From contig JAJEEE010000064.1 of assembly GCA_022821145.1 (NCBI GenBank), positions 124,001-188,000 on the forward strand: a DNA stretch of 64,000 nt. Direction: 5' to 3'. Every line of letters begins with the position of its first letter. Position 1 is the first letter of the stretch. A program made the translations under genes and the position numbers. The DNA is from Acidobacteriota bacterium (lineage in GTDB: Bacteria; Acidobacteriota; Terriglobia; 20CM-2-55-15). Shown piece after piece: positions 43,887 through 55,030 of the stretch. Under the pieces are notes generated by a model, which saw only the letters and a list, made by a program, of their open reading frames with translations, had not been told where the DNA came from and searched no databases.

Positions 43887-44461
43887 TCGGACGGCTTCGC
43901 GGTCAACTCTTCGAGAAGAAACCCGGCCACTTGATCGTCGACGTCCACGGCGTCGGGTACCAGGTCTTCGTGGCCGTTCCGACCTACGCCGCGGCGCCGG
44001 ATCCGGGCGGCGACGTCGCCCTGGAGATTCACACGCACGTCCGTGACGACGCCATCCAGCTCTACGGCTTCGCGAGCGCCCGCGAGCGCGCCGTCTTCGA
44101 GCGCCTCGTGGGAATCTCGGGAATCGGCCCCCGGCTGGCGCTGACGATCCTGTCGGGCGGATCCGTGGACGGCCTGATCCGGTCGATCCGGAACGGCGAC
44201 CTGGCCCGCCTGACCTCGATTCCGGGAATCGGGAAGAAGACGGCCGAACGGATCCTGCTGGAGCTCAAGGACGCGCTCCGCGGCCTGGACGTCGAAGACG
44301 AGACGGCCGGGAGCGAAGGCGACGTCGTCTCGGCCATGGAGAACCTGGGGTACAACCGCGCCGCGGTCGAGGCCGCCGTCCGCCGCGCGATCGACGGGGC
44401 GTCCGATCCCGGCTTCGACGCGTTGTTCAAGCGCGTCCTGCAGATCCTGACCCGGGAGTGA
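43883..44461 (+). CDS. ruvA: Holliday junction DNA helicase subunit RuvA
   Basis: 192 residues, GTG start. [20 protein letters not shown] and [13 protein letters not shown] form the N-terminal OB fold. [21 protein letters not shown] and [20 protein letters not shown] are the paired helix-hairpin-helix motifs that hold the junction, and the C-terminal three-helix domain ([20 protein letters not shown]) contacts RuvB. It recognises the four-way junction. It overlaps the third pentamer gene and is followed by ruvB after 7 bases. ruvC is not in the window. Confidence 0.96.
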   Translation: MIGRLRGQLFEKKPGHLIVDVHGVGYQVFVAVPTYAAAPDPGGDVALEIHTHVRDDAIQLYGFASARERAVFERLVGISGIGPRLALTILSGGSVDGLIRSIRNGDLARLTSIPGIGKKTAERILLELKDALRGLDVEDETAGSEGDVVSAMENLGYNRAAVEAAVRRAIDGASDPGFDALFKRVLQILTRE

Positions 44462-44468
44462 AGCGGCC

Positions 44469-45491
44469 GTGACCGATCGCATCGTCGCCGGCGCCGCCTC
44501 CCGCGACGAGATCCCGTTCGAGCTGTCGCTCCGGCCGAAGACGCTGGACGAGTACATCGGCCAGGGCCTGGTCCGGGAGAACCTGGAGGTGTCCATCGGC
44601 GCGGCCCGGCAGCGCGGCGAGCCCCTCGACCATATCCTGCTCTACGGTCCGCCCGGACTGGGCAAGACCACGCTGGCCTCGATCATCGCCAACGAGATGG
44701 GGGCGCATTTCCGGCCGTCGGCCGGCCCGCTGATCCAGATCAAGGGCGACCTGACCGCGATCCTGACGAACCTGGACAGCGCGGACGTCTTCTTCGTCGA
44801 CGAGATCCACCGGCTGCAGCCCAACATCGAGGAGATCCTCTATCCGGCGATGGAGGACTTCAAGCTGGACATCATCATCGGTCAGGGCCCCAGCGCTCGC
44901 ACCCATCGACTGGAGCTGGGCCGCTTCACGCTGATCGGCGCGACGACGCGCATCGGCTTGATCACGGCGCCGCTCCGTTCCCGTTTCGGCATCGTGCACC
45001 GCCTCGACTTCTATTCCCGCGACGACATCGACGTGATCGTCCGCCGGTCGGCCGACATCCTGGGCGCCCCGATCACGCCGGACGGCGCCGGCGAGATCGC
45101 CCGGCGGTCCCGCGGCACGCCGCGCATCGCCAACCGGTTGCTGCGGCGGACGCGCGATTTCGCCCAGGTGCGCGGCGACGGCCGAATCACCGGCGACATC
45201 GCGCGGGACGCGCTCAAGCTGCTCGACGTGGACGAGCACGGGTTCGACGAGACCGACCGGCGGCTGCTCGGAGCGATCATCGAGAAGTTCGGCGGGGGAC
45301 CGGTGGGCCTGAACACGCTGGCCGCCGTCCTGTCCGAGGAAACCGACGCGATCGAGGACATCTACGAGCCGTTCCTGCTTCAGATCGGGTTCATCCAGCG
45401 GACGCCCCGGGGGCGCGTGGCGACGAAGCTGGCCTATGACCATCTCGGGATCGAATACAGGCCCGGCAACCCGCAAGCCGGACTATTCTGA
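44469..45491 (+). CDS. ruvB: Holliday junction branch-migration ATPase RuvB
   Basis: 340 residues, GTG start. [20 protein letters not shown] starts the family core, [20 protein letters not shown] is Walker [21 protein letters not shown] is Walker B, and [20 protein letters not shown] carries sensor 1 and the arginine finger. The winged-helix end is [19 protein letters not shown] and [20 protein letters not shown]. It drives branch migration with RuvA. The usual first methionine region is short, and TTRIG takes the place of the common TTRAG. Confidence 0.97.
   Translation: MTDRIVAGAASRDEIPFELSLRPKTLDEYIGQGLVRENLEVSIGAARQRGEPLDHILLYGPPGLGKTTLASIIANEMGAHFRPSAGPLIQIKGDLTAILTNLDSADVFFVDEIHRLQPNIEEILYPAMEDFKLDIIIGQGPSARTHRLELGRFTLIGATTRIGLITAPLRSRFGIVHRLDFYSRDDIDVIVRRSADILGAPITPDGAGEIARRSRGTPRIANRLLRRTRDFAQVRGDGRITGDIARDALKLLDVDEHGFDETDRRLLGAIIEKFGGGPVGLNTLAAVLSEETDAIEDIYEPFLLQIGFIQRTPRGRVATKLAYDHLGIEYRPGNPQAGLF
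45484..45489 (+). promoter_or_regulatory. Candidate -10 box inside the ruvB end
   Basis: TATTCT overlaps the last ruvB codons and ends 6 bases before the ATG at 45496, as at the other presumed leaderless starts. The gene could also simply be read through from ruvB. Confidence 0.35.
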
Positions 45492-45495
45492 ACGC

Positions 45496-46464
45496 ATGTC
45501 CCGTTCGATGGGAGGGGCCGTGTCCCGCCGCGCCGCGCGATGGGCCCTGTTGTCGGGCGCGCTGCTGGCGGCGGCCCCGGGCGCCCGGGGGCAGTCCTGC
45601 GTCTGGGATGCCCCGGTCCGGGCCGGACAACTCGACGCCGCCGTCATCGACGAAGCCAGCGGGCTGGCCGTTTCGTCGCAGTTCCCGGGCCGGCTCTACC
45701 ACGTCAACGACTCCGGCGACTCCGGGCGCTTCTACGTGACCGACACGCGGGGCGCCGGCGTCCGCGTCATCGACGTCGCCGGCTTCGATCCGGTGGACAC
45801 GGAGGACCTGGCGCTCGGCCCCTGCGGGTCGGTGGACGGATCGTGCCTGTTCATCGCCGATATCGGAGACAACGCCCGCGTTCGGGACACGCTCCGGATC
45901 GTCCGCGTCCCCGAGCGCGAACGGTTCGAGAGTCCAGCGGCGGCGCTCGACACGATCCGTGTCCGGTATCCCGACGGCGCGCGAGACGCCGAATCGATCG
46001 CCCTCCACCCCGGCGGCGACCTGTTCATCGTCAGCAAGGGGGGCCGGACGGCGCTGCCGGCGGCGTCGCCGTCGACCATCTACCGGCTGCCGGCCGAGGC
46101 GTGGGTCCACGCGGACGGAGGCGTCCACGCGATGGAACGCCTGGGCGAGATCGACTTCAACGCGATCGGCGGCGACGCGTTCTCGGGAAGCCTTCCCACG
46201 GCCTTCGACATCAGCGGCGACGGACGGCGCTTCATCGTGCTGACCTACGTGAACGCGTTCGAGTTCTACATCGACCTGTCCCTGGGCGCGATGCCGTCGA
46301 CGGAGGAACTGGAGCCCGGCGTCGACTTCCGGGAGATACGCCTGTTCCCGCTCCGGCAGCAGGAAAGCATCGCGTACCTGGGTCCGAACGCCTTCCTCTA
46401 CGACACCGAGGCTTCCGGAGGCGAGGCGCCGATCATGCGCGTCCGCTGCACCCCGCCGCGATGA
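45496..46464 (+). CDS. Secreted beta-propeller-like protein, unknown function
   Basis: 322 residues from ATG 45496. A signal peptide (WALLSGALLAAAPGARGQ) precedes CVWDAPVRAGQLDAAVIDEA. Repeated strand groups such as EASGLAVSSQFPGRLYHVND, FDPVDTEDLALGPCGSVDGS, LFIADIGDNARVRDTLRIVR and DAESIALHPGGDLFIVSKGG look like propeller blades with DxGDN calcium-like loops. Cysteines in CGSVDGSC may form a disulfide. I recognise the fold, not a function. It overlaps the acylase gene by ATGA, so the two are probably made together. Confidence 0.65.
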   Translation: MSRSMGGAVSRRAARWALLSGALLAAAPGARGQSCVWDAPVRAGQLDAAVIDEASGLAVSSQFPGRLYHVNDSGDSGRFYVTDTRGAGVRVIDVAGFDPVDTEDLALGPCGSVDGSCLFIADIGDNARVRDTLRIVRVPERERFESPAAALDTIRVRYPDGARDAESIALHPGGDLFIVSKGGRTALPAASPSTIYRLPAEAWVHADGGVHAMERLGEIDFNAIGGDAFSGSLPTAFDISGDGRRFIVLTYVNAFEFYIDLSLGAMPSTEELEPGVDFREIRLFPLRQQESIAYLGPNAFLYDTEASGGEAPIMRVRCTPPR

Positions 46465-48632
46465 CGCCCGCCCGAATCGCGTGGACGGCGTGCGCGTCGG
46501 TCTGGCTCTTGCCGTCCGCGGCCTGGAGCGGACAGGCGTCCGGAGTCGGAATCGATCTCGCCGAACAGGTCGAGGTGATCCGAACCGAATACGGCGTCCC
46601 CCACATCTACGCGGAGGACTTCCGCGCGCTGGGTTACGCCCTGGGGTACCTCCAACTCGAGGACTACGGCGAACGCGTTCCGATGGGCATGGCGCGCAAT
46701 CGCGGCGACCTGGCGCGCCACGTGGGACCGGACGCGCTCGATTCGGATTTCGAGAATCGCCCCCGCCACGATATCGCCGTCGAGGTCTACTCCCGGCTGG
46801 ACGAGGACACGCGCGCCGTCTACGAAGGCTTCGCCGAAGGCGTGAACCGCTACATCGCGCTCCATCCGGACGAGTTCCCCGAATGGATGCGTCCGGCCTT
46901 CGACGGACATGACGTGGCGGCGCTCTACGTGTACACGCCCTCGAACGCCCTGCTGAACCGATGGCGGCGGCGGCTGGCCCAACCGGACGCCGAGGCGGCG
47001 CCCGAGGCGCAGGCGGCGTCCACGGTCGACGGCTCCAGCGCATGGGCGCTGGCGCCGGGCCGCACGGTGTCGGACGCGGCCATCCTGATGCGCAACCCGC
47101 ACCTGTCGTGGGACGCCGGATACTGGGAGGTGCACGCCGTCGTTCCGGACCGCCTCGATTTCTACGGCGACTTCCGCATCGGCGGACCGCTGGGCATCAT
47201 CGGCGGATTCAACCGGAACCTCGGGTTCGCAACGACGAACAACGACGTGAACGGGACCGAGGTGTACGCGCTCCCCGTCGACCCGGCCCGCCCGGACGCG
47301 TATCTCATGGACGGACGTTCCGTTCCCATCGAACGGAGATCGGTCACGATCGAGTATCGCGATGGCGACGGCTACGGGGCGGAAACCCGGGAACGCGCGA
47401 CGACCGCCCTGGGACCGGTCGTCCATCGAACCGACGAACGCATCTACGTCCTGCGGACCGCGGACGACGGCGAGTTCCGGGCCGGCGAGCAGTTTCTCCG
47501 GCTGATCCGGGCGGGAAACCTGGATGAATGGACCGAAGCCATGCGGCTCCGCGCGCATCCCGGCTCCAACTTCATCTATGCCGACGCCGACGGCAACATC
47601 TTCTACATCTGGAACGCCGCCATCCCCGTGCGCCCGCACGCCGCGGGCGAGGGCCGGCCCGTTCCCGTCACCCGCATGGAACAGGTCTGGACGGAGCTGC
47701 ATCCGCTGGAGGACCTGCCTCAGTTGCTGAATCCGGTGGGCGGGTACGTCCGCAACGAGAACGACGGCCCCTGGCTGACCAATCTCGAGCGGCCGCTGGA
47801 TCCCGCCGGCTATCCGGACTACTTCGAGGAGAACGAGCTGCGGCTGCGAAGCCAGCACTCGCTGCTGCTCGTCGGCAACGACGACCGGTTGTCGCTCGAG
47901 GACGTCGTCCGGCTCAAGCACAGCGATCGCGTGCTATTGGCCGACCGGGTCAAGGACGATCTGACCCGGGCCGTCCGCGCGGCCCTGGCCGGCCGCCGGA
48001 TCGCCAACACGGACGAGGCGCCGACGGCGGCGGCGCTGCTGTTGCTGGAGCGATGGGACAACCGGGCGGCGGCGGACAGCCGCGGCGCCGTGCTCTTCGC
48101 GGAGTGGTGGCGGACCTACAACGGACGGTTTCGGGGTGACGAGGAGCCGTTCGCCGAATCGTGGACCGCGGCGGCGCCGATGGCGACGCCGCGCGGTCTG
48201 GCCGACACGGACCTGGCCGTCGACGCGTTCGCGGACGCGGTGGGGACGACCGTGGAGCGGTTCGGCGCTTTCGACGTGGAATGGGGCGCCGTGCACCGGG
48301 TGCGGCGCGGCGGCGTGGACGCGCCGGTCGGCGGGTGCGCCGGCGCGATGGGGTGTTTCCGCGTGCTGAACTTCGAAACCGGGACCGACGGCCGGCGAAC
48401 GGTCGACGGCGGTGACGGATGGGTCCTGGCGGTGGAATTCACCGATCCGCCGCGCGCCTTTTCCGTGCTGGGTTATGGTCAGAGCGCGAAGCCGGACTCG
48501 CCGTACTACGCCGACCAGGCCGACATGTTCGCGCGGGGCGTGATGAAACCCGTGCGGTACACGCGCGAGGACGTGGAGCGGCACGCCGTCCGGCGTTACC
48601 GCCCCGGTCTGGAACGACCGAGCGGACCGTAG
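46461..48632 (+). CDS. Penicillin acylase / acyl-homoserine lactone acylase family hydrolase
   Basis: 723 residues from ATG 46461. A signal peptide (ACASVWLLPSAAWSGQA) precedes the alpha chain (VEVIRTEYGVPHIYAEDFRA, GYALGYLQLEDYGERV). DGSSAWALAPGRT contains the autocleavage site before Ser192, which becomes the N-terminal nucleophile of the beta chain. MRNPHLSW, GGFNRNLGFATTNNDVNGTE and EFRAGEQFLRLIRAGN follow as in the family. It is a periplasmic Ntn-hydrolase for amides of acyl side chains. Substrates across the family range from beta-lactams to quorum-sensing lactones, and the one here cannot be read from sequence. Confidence 0.88.
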   Translation: MTPARIAWTACASVWLLPSAAWSGQASGVGIDLAEQVEVIRTEYGVPHIYAEDFRALGYALGYLQLEDYGERVPMGMARNRGDLARHVGPDALDSDFENRPRHDIAVEVYSRLDEDTRAVYEGFAEGVNRYIALHPDEFPEWMRPAFDGHDVAALYVYTPSNALLNRWRRRLAQPDAEAAPEAQAASTVDGSSAWALAPGRTVSDAAILMRNPHLSWDAGYWEVHAVVPDRLDFYGDFRIGGPLGIIGGFNRNLGFATTNNDVNGTEVYALPVDPARPDAYLMDGRSVPIERRSVTIEYRDGDGYGAETRERATTALGPVVHRTDERIYVLRTADDGEFRAGEQFLRLIRAGNLDEWTEAMRLRAHPGSNFIYADADGNIFYIWNAAIPVRPHAAGEGRPVPVTRMEQVWTELHPLEDLPQLLNPVGGYVRNENDGPWLTNLERPLDPAGYPDYFEENELRLRSQHSLLLVGNDDRLSLEDVVRLKHSDRVLLADRVKDDLTRAVRAALAGRRIANTDEAPTAAALLLLERWDNRAAADSRGAVLFAEWWRTYNGRFRGDEEPFAESWTAAAPMATPRGLADTDLAVDAFADAVGTTVERFGAFDVEWGAVHRVRRGGVDAPVGGCAGAMGCFRVLNFETGTDGRRTVDGGDGWVLAVEFTDPPRAFSVLGYGQSAKPDSPYYADQADMFARGVMKPVRYTREDVERHAVRRYRPGLERPSGP

Positions 48633-48668
48633 CCGCCGGTCGCGGTGCGAGCGAAGGTCGCCAGCGTA

Positions 48669-49061
48669 TCAGTTCGCGCTTCCCGCGAACATCCGCGTCC
48701 CGTCTTCGGTGAGGATCGTGGCCTGCCCGACGTTCATCGACTCCGGGTTCTTGGCCTGGATCCCCTCGACCGTGACCACCTGTCCGGGCTGCAGCGAATC
48801 CGCCCTCCATCCTCTCCGAAACAGGGAGTTGGGCGGGCTGCCTTCCACCTTGTAGGTCACCGTGGTCCCGTCGGCCTGCTCGACCGTGACGTGCGTGTAG
48901 ATGTGCGGGTTCAGCCAATCCACCTGGGCGACGGTTCCCGTGAACTCGATGGGCTTGTTCACGTCGAACTCCGCGGAGATGGAATGGTGGGCCGCCGCGG
49001 AATGGGCCGCCGCGACGAGCAGGGCCGCTCCCAGGACGGACAGCAGCAAGTTCCGTGTCAT
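48669..49061 (-). CDS. DUF6152 family secreted protein, second copy
   Basis: 130 residues with GGAGGAGAA directly upstream. A signal peptide (LLLSVLGAALLVAAAHSAAA) ends before HHSISAEFDVNKPIEFTGTV. QVDWLNPHIYTHV, KVEGSPPNSLFRRGWRADSL and GQVVTVEGIQAKNPES match the family blocks of the protein at 15107-15529. It stands alone here between the acylase and enolase genes, without the sister secreted family. Confidence 0.85.
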   Translation of the reverse strand: MTRNLLLSVLGAALLVAAAHSAAAHHSISAEFDVNKPIEFTGTVAQVDWLNPHIYTHVTVEQADGTTVTYKVEGSPPNSLFRRGWRADSLQPGQVVTVEGIQAKNPESMNVGQATILTEDGTRMFAGSAN

Positions 49062-49150
49062 CTAGAGTTCTCCTCCACGATGTGAAGATTTCGGCATGTG
49101 ATTATTGGAGATGACGATGCGATCCGTCAAGGTTTCGCGCGGCCAGGTCT

Positions 49151-50777
<1,627 letters not shown>

Positions 50778-50825
50778 ACGATCTCTTCCGTCCGCACGAA
50801 CCTGACCGCTACCCACTTTACACCA

Positions 50826-50853
50826 TTGCGCGGGCGCGAACGTCTGGTATGAT
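50826..50853 (+). promoter_or_regulatory. Candidate promoter of the GspE/PilB-type gene
   Basis: TTGCGC (50826-50831) and TATGAT (50848-50853) with a 16-base spacer lie 36 bases before the ATG at 50890. The -35 is weak. It is just outside the palindromic element. Confidence 0.4.
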
Positions 50854-50889
50854 CGACGGGCCCTCCGGTTCCCTTCGCCCTTTGATCGG

Positions 50890-52341
50890 ATGCCTCAGAC
50901 AGATCTCGTCCGGTCGCTTCAACCCGAGGCCGACGCACTCGCGCTCGTTCCCGAGGAGCGCGCCCGGCAATACCGGGCCGTCCCGCTCCGCCGCGAGCAC
51001 GACCGCCTCGTCGTGGCCATGTCGGAACCCTCCAACCTGGCCGTCGTCGAGGAGATTCAGTTTCTCACGGGCCTGCGCGTGGAACCGGTCGGCTCGACGT
51101 GGGCCGAGATCGAACGGGCCATCGAGGGCGCCTACGCGCCGGGCGGATTGACCGCCCGCGCCAAGGCCGACGCGGCGCCCGTCGCGTCGGACCCCCCCGT
51201 GGTGCGGGTCCAGCGGCTGCTGTTTCGCGAGGCGCAGCGGCTCGGCGCCAGCGACATCCACCTGGACCCGGGCGCCCGGTCCACGCGCGTCCGTTACCGG
51301 ATCGACGGCGCCATCGACGACCGTTTCGCGTTGCCGCGCTGGTTGCACGAACGGCTGATCTCGCGTATCAAGATCATCGGCAAACTGGACATCAGCGAGC
51401 ACCGCCGCCCCCAGGACGGGTTGATCGTCGACCCCGCCGAGGGCGTCGAGGCCCGGCTGTCCACGATTCCGACCGAGCGCGGCGAAGCCGCGGTGATCCG
51501 GCTGTTCCAGGAACAGAAGGCCGCCCCCACGCTGGCCGGACTGGGCGGCCCTCCGGACGTCGAGGAACGGTTGCGGGCGATGGGCCACCGCCCACAGGGC
51601 ATGGTCGTCGTCGCCGGACCGACCGGCAGCGGCAAGACGACGACGTTGTACGCCATGGTTCACGAGCTGCGGCAGCGCCCCGTGAACATCGTCACCATCG
51701 AGGATCCCGTCGAGTACCGCGTCGACGGCGTGCGTCAGGTCCAGGTCGACACGGCGTCCGGTTTGACCTTCCAGACGGCCTTGCGGTCGATCCTCCGGCA
51801 GGACCCCGACGTGATCCTCGTGGGCGAGATCCGAGACGCCGAAACCGCCCGGATCGCTTTCGAGGCCGCCCTGACCGGACACCTCGTCCTGTCCACGCTG
51901 CACGCCTCCGACGCGGCCTCGGTCCTGGTCCGCTTGACAGAGCTGGGCGTCGGACCCCACGTGGCGTCGGCGGCCCTGATCGGTTCCATCGCGCAGCGGC
52001 TCGTCCGGACCAACTGCCCGGCCTGCCTGCGTCCCGACACCCCGTCGGAGCTCTTCGTGCGCCGGCTGGGGATCGCCGAGGACGAGGGCCGTCTGTTGGG
52101 ACGCAGCCCGGGGTGCGCGGAGTGCCGGTTCACCGGGGTCTCCGGCCGCCGGCCCTTCTTCGAGATCCTGGAGGTGGACGAGGAGATCCGCGCGCGGTTG
52201 ACGCGCCAGGACTACGCGGGGCTCGGCGGGGGGCGCGCGAGTTACCGGACGATCCTCGCTCAGGTTCTGGACCGGGTCCGCCGGGGCGAAGTGTCCGTCG
52301 AGGAAGCGTATCGGACCTGCTACTTCGGAGGCGCCGCGTGA
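50890..52341 (+). CDS. Type II secretion / type IV pilus assembly ATPase (GspE/PilB family)
   Basis: 483 residues. [20 protein letters not shown] with [20 protein letters not shown] is the end of the N-terminal T2SSE_N domain, with its first part missing or reduced. [20 protein letters not shown] starts the ATPase core, [20 protein letters not shown] is Walker [21 protein letters not shown] is the Asp box, and [20 protein letters not shown] is Walker B. The zinc region is TNCPACLRP and [13 protein letters not shown] (four Cys). It powers pseudopilus or pilus assembly from the cytoplasm. No other secretion or pilus gene is in the window. Confidence 0.9.
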   Translation: MPQTDLVRSLQPEADALALVPEERARQYRAVPLRREHDRLVVAMSEPSNLAVVEEIQFLTGLRVEPVGSTWAEIERAIEGAYAPGGLTARAKADAAPVASDPPVVRVQRLLFREAQRLGASDIHLDPGARSTRVRYRIDGAIDDRFALPRWLHERLISRIKIIGKLDISEHRRPQDGLIVDPAEGVEARLSTIPTERGEAAVIRLFQEQKAAPTLAGLGGPPDVEERLRAMGHRPQGMVVVAGPTGSGKTTTLYAMVHELRQRPVNIVTIEDPVEYRVDGVRQVQVDTASGLTFQTALRSILRQDPDVILVGEIRDAETARIAFEAALTGHLVLSTLHASDAASVLVRLTELGVGPHVASAALIGSIAQRLVRTNCPACLRPDTPSELFVRRLGIAEDEGRLLGRSPGCAECRFTGVSGRRPFFEILEVDEEIRARLTRQDYAGLGGGRASYRTILAQVLDRVRRGEVSVEEAYRTCYFGGAA

Positions 52342-52931
52342 GGGACTACTACCGGATCCTGGACCTGCCGCACACGGCCGCGGCCGGCGAGATTCAACGC
52401 GCCTACCGGCGGCTCGCCCGGCGCCACCACCCGGACCGGAACCCCGCCCCCGGCGCCGCCGAACGGATGGCCCTGATCAACGAAGCCTACGAATGGCTGG
52501 GCGACGCCGACAAGCGCTCCGTCTACGACCGCCGGTTCGTGGCGGCCGAACCGGCCGAGCTGCAGACGGCCGTGCTCGACGCGGTCCGGGACCTGCTGAA
52601 ACAGCGGTCCACTCGATGGCTCGACTCCGACGGCGCCGACGCGATCCTCGAAACCGGCGGCCGGCGCGTCGCCGTCCGCTTCCTGGGACTGCTCGGAAGC
52701 GTGGAACTGGACGACTGGAAGCGCGCGCTCGACGGCCTGGTGCGGCGCGGTCTCGCCGAAGGCGGCGTCTGCATCGCCTACCGGGTGTTCGTCGACGCCG
52801 ACGCGTTGTCCGCGAAATCCCCGCGTGCGCAACCGCTCGCGGTCCTCGACCTGGTCGAGGCGCGCCTCTACCGCCGCGGAGACTCCGAAGTCGGCATCGC
52901 CGCGTTGCTGGAACCGCTCGTGCTGGAGTGA
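52338..52931 (+). CDS. DnaJ-domain protein
   Basis: 197 residues, GTG start overlapping the ATPase stop (GTGA). [20 protein letters not shown] and [20 protein letters not shown] with the HPD tripeptide, then [20 protein letters not shown], form a full J domain. There is no Gly/Phe or zinc region. The C-terminal 120 residues ([40 protein letters not shown]) are not recognised. It should recruit and stimulate an Hsp70, perhaps during assembly of the upstream ATPase's machine. Confidence 0.85.
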   Translation: MRDYYRILDLPHTAAAGEIQRAYRRLARRHHPDRNPAPGAAERMALINEAYEWLGDADKRSVYDRRFVAAEPAELQTAVLDAVRDLLKQRSTRWLDSDGADAILETGGRRVAVRFLGLLGSVELDDWKRALDGLVRRGLAEGGVCIAYRVFVDADALSAKSPRAQPLAVLDLVEARLYRRGDSEVGIAALLEPLVLE

Positions 52932-52948
52932 GCTCTCGCCGCGCGTGA

Positions 52949-52954
52949 TATCAT
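52949..52954 (+). promoter_or_regulatory. Candidate -10 box of the TPR gene at 52964
   Basis: TATCAT ends 9 bases before the ATG, with no ribosome-binding sequence between them, in the same arrangement as the other presumed leaderless starts. Confidence 0.35.
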
Positions 52955-52963
52955 CGGCGCCAA

Positions 52964-53527
52964 ATGGCGGCGAAGAGGGTCTTGCAAGTCACGTTCGGCT
53001 TCCTCGTCGCGTTCGCGGTCCTCTATCCACTGTTCCGCGGCGTGGAGTTCGGCCCGTTCATCGTCCGGGACGCGGGGAACCGCGGCGACGACGGGCCGAG
53101 CTTCGCCGAGCAGCGCCGCATGATCGACGCGCTCGAACAGCGGCTCGAGGTGAACCCGTCCGATCCACGGCTCCTGACCGACCTGGCGGACCTGCACATG
53201 GACATCGAGGACTACGCCGGGGCCGCCGGCTACTACCGGCGGGCGCTGGCGCTGGCGCCCGGCGACGTGAGCCTCCGCACGCTGATGGGAACCGCCATGT
53301 ACCTCTCCGACCGGCCGCTGGAGGCCATGGCCGAGTTCGAGCGCGCCCTGGAGACGGACCCGGCGCACCCGCAGGCCCTGTTCAACATGGGCGTCATCCT
53401 GCTCGAGAGCCGCAGCGACGTCGAAGGCGCCGTCGAGCACTGGGAACGCCTGATCGCCATGAACCCCGGATACCCCCAGAACGCGATGGTGCAGGCCGAG
53501 ATCGACCGCCTGCGCGGCGTCGAGTGA
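52964..53527 (+). CDS. Membrane-anchored TPR protein (NrfG/CcmH-like)
   Basis: 187 residues. One N-terminal membrane helix (VTFGFLVAFAVLYPLFRG) is followed by a short linker and tetratricopeptide repeats: EVNPSDPRLLTDLADLHMDI, YAGAAGYYRRALALAPGDVS, RPLEAMAEFERALETDPAHP and NMGVILLESRSDVEGAVEHW. The organisation matches the C-terminal part of CcmH/CcmI and NrfG proteins. No cytochrome c maturation genes are nearby, so a general scaffold role is as likely. Confidence 0.75.
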   Translation: MAAKRVLQVTFGFLVAFAVLYPLFRGVEFGPFIVRDAGNRGDDGPSFAEQRRMIDALEQRLEVNPSDPRLLTDLADLHMDIEDYAGAAGYYRRALALAPGDVSLRTLMGTAMYLSDRPLEAMAEFERALETDPAHPQALFNMGVILLESRSDVEGAVEHWERLIAMNPGYPQNAMVQAEIDRLRGVE

Positions 53528-53551
53528 CGGCGCCGGGCCTCGTTGCGCCCC

Positions 53552-55030
53552 ATGAAGCCGGAAGTTATCGACAAGCTCCGGGACATCGTCGGCGCCGACG
53601 GCGCGACCGACGACGCCGCCGAGCTCCTCGTCTACGAGTGTGACGCGCTGACGCTGTTCAAGAACAGCCCGGACGTCGTCGTGTTCCCCGCCGACACCGA
53701 GCAGGTCGCCGCCGTCGTCCGGCTCGCCAACGAATACGGGATCCCGTTCCTCCCGCGCGGCGCCGGCACGGGGCTGAGCGGAGGCGCGCTGGCCCTGGAA
53801 GGCGGCATCATCATCGAGCTCCAGCAGTTGAACCGGATCCTGTCGGTGGACGCCGAGAACCGCACGGCCGTGGTCCAGCCCGGCGTGGTCAACCTGCACC
53901 TGTCGCAGGCCGTGGCGCACCTCGGTCTCTACTACGCGCCCGACCCGTCCAGCCAGGTGGCGTGCAGCATCGGCGGCAACGTGGCCGAGAACGCGGGCGG
54001 GCCCCATTGCCTCAAGTACGGGATGACGACCAACCACGTACTGGAGGTGGAGGCCGTCGTCGCCGACGGAACCGTCGTCCGGCTCGGCTCGAAGACCGGG
54101 GAGCGGATCGGCTACGACATGGTGGGCGCGCTGGTGGGATCGGAGGGCACCTTCGCGATCGTCACCGAGATCACCGTCCGCCTCCTGAAGAAGCCCCAGT
54201 CCGTCAAGACCCTGCTCGCGGCGTTCCGTTCCGTCGAGGACTCCAGCCGGGCCGTCTCCGACGTGATCGCGGCGGGAATCGTGCCGGCCGCGCTGGAGTT
54301 CGTCGACCGGCGGACGACCGAGGCCGTGGAGGCGTCGGTCTACGCGGCGGGTTATCCGCTGGACGCCGCGGCCAGCCTCCTGATCGAGATCGACGGGTTC
54401 GAGGTGGCCGTCGAGGACACTCAGGCGTCGATCGTCGACGTCTGCCGGCGCAACCACGCGTTCGAGGTCCGCCTCGCGCGGAGCGAGGCCGAGCGCGCCC
54501 GCCTGTGGATGGGCCGCAAGGGCGCTTTCGGCGCCATGGGACGCATCAGCCCGGACATGATCACGATGGACGCGGTCATTCCCCGGACGCGGCTGCCCGA
54601 AGTCCTGACCGCCATCGAACGCTTGTCCGAGCAGCACGCGATGCCCGTGGCCAACGTGTTCCACGCCGGGGACGGCAACCTGCATCCGCTGATCCTGTAC
54701 GACGGACGGGACGCGGACCAGGTGGAACGCATCCACGCGCTCGGCGAGGCCATCATGGAAGTCTGCGTCGGCGTCGGGGGCGCGCTCAGCGGCGAGCACG
54801 GCATCGGCGTCGAGAAGAAGGACTTCATGTGCATGATCTTCAACGACGACGACCTGGCCGCGATGCGCCGGGCCAAGGGCGTCTTCAACCCCGATGGGCT
54901 CCTGAACCCCGGCAAGGTGTTTCCGTCGCGCCCCAGTTGTTCCGAGGTCGGACCGGGCGTCACGCGCACGGCCGAGGCGGCGCGGCGGATCGATGAGTAC
55001 GTTCGCGGCGCCGGCGAGGCGCGGGCGTGA
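53552..55030 (+). CDS. glcD: Glycolate oxidase FAD subunit GlcD
   Basis: 492 residues from ATG 53552. PDVVVFPADTEQVAAVVRLA, PFLPRGAGTGLSGGALALEG and IGGNVAENAGGPHCLKYGMT form the PCMH-type FAD-binding domain, with GSEGTFAIVTEITVRLL at its end. The C-terminal oxidase domain holds ANVFHAGDGNLHPLILYDGR and LSGEHGIGVEKKDFM, with histidines at the flavin and metal site. It oxidises glycolate (or D-lactate) to glyoxylate. It is followed without a gap by glcE and glcF, giving a complete three-subunit enzyme. Confidence 0.93.
   Translation: MKPEVIDKLRDIVGADGATDDAAELLVYECDALTLFKNSPDVVVFPADTEQVAAVVRLANEYGIPFLPRGAGTGLSGGALALEGGIIIELQQLNRILSVDAENRTAVVQPGVVNLHLSQAVAHLGLYYAPDPSSQVACSIGGNVAENAGGPHCLKYGMTTNHVLEVEAVVADGTVVRLGSKTGERIGYDMVGALVGSEGTFAIVTEITVRLLKKPQSVKTLLAAFRSVEDSSRAVSDVIAAGIVPAALEFVDRRTTEAVEASVYAAGYPLDAAASLLIEIDGFEVAVEDTQASIVDVCRRNHAFEVRLARSEAERARLWMGRKGAFGAMGRISPDMITMDAVIPRTRLPEVLTAIERLSEQHAMPVANVFHAGDGNLHPLILYDGRDADQVERIHALGEAIMEVCVGVGGALSGEHGIGVEKKDFMCMIFNDDDLAAMRRAKGVFNPDGLLNPGKVFPSRPSCSEVGPGVTRTAEAARRIDEYVRGAGEARA

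Noticed and set aside
52964-53527. Cytochrome c maturation gene (ccmH/nrfG)
   Set aside because: Only the TPR part and one membrane helix match. No other maturation gene or CxxCH protein was seen nearby, so the name was not given.
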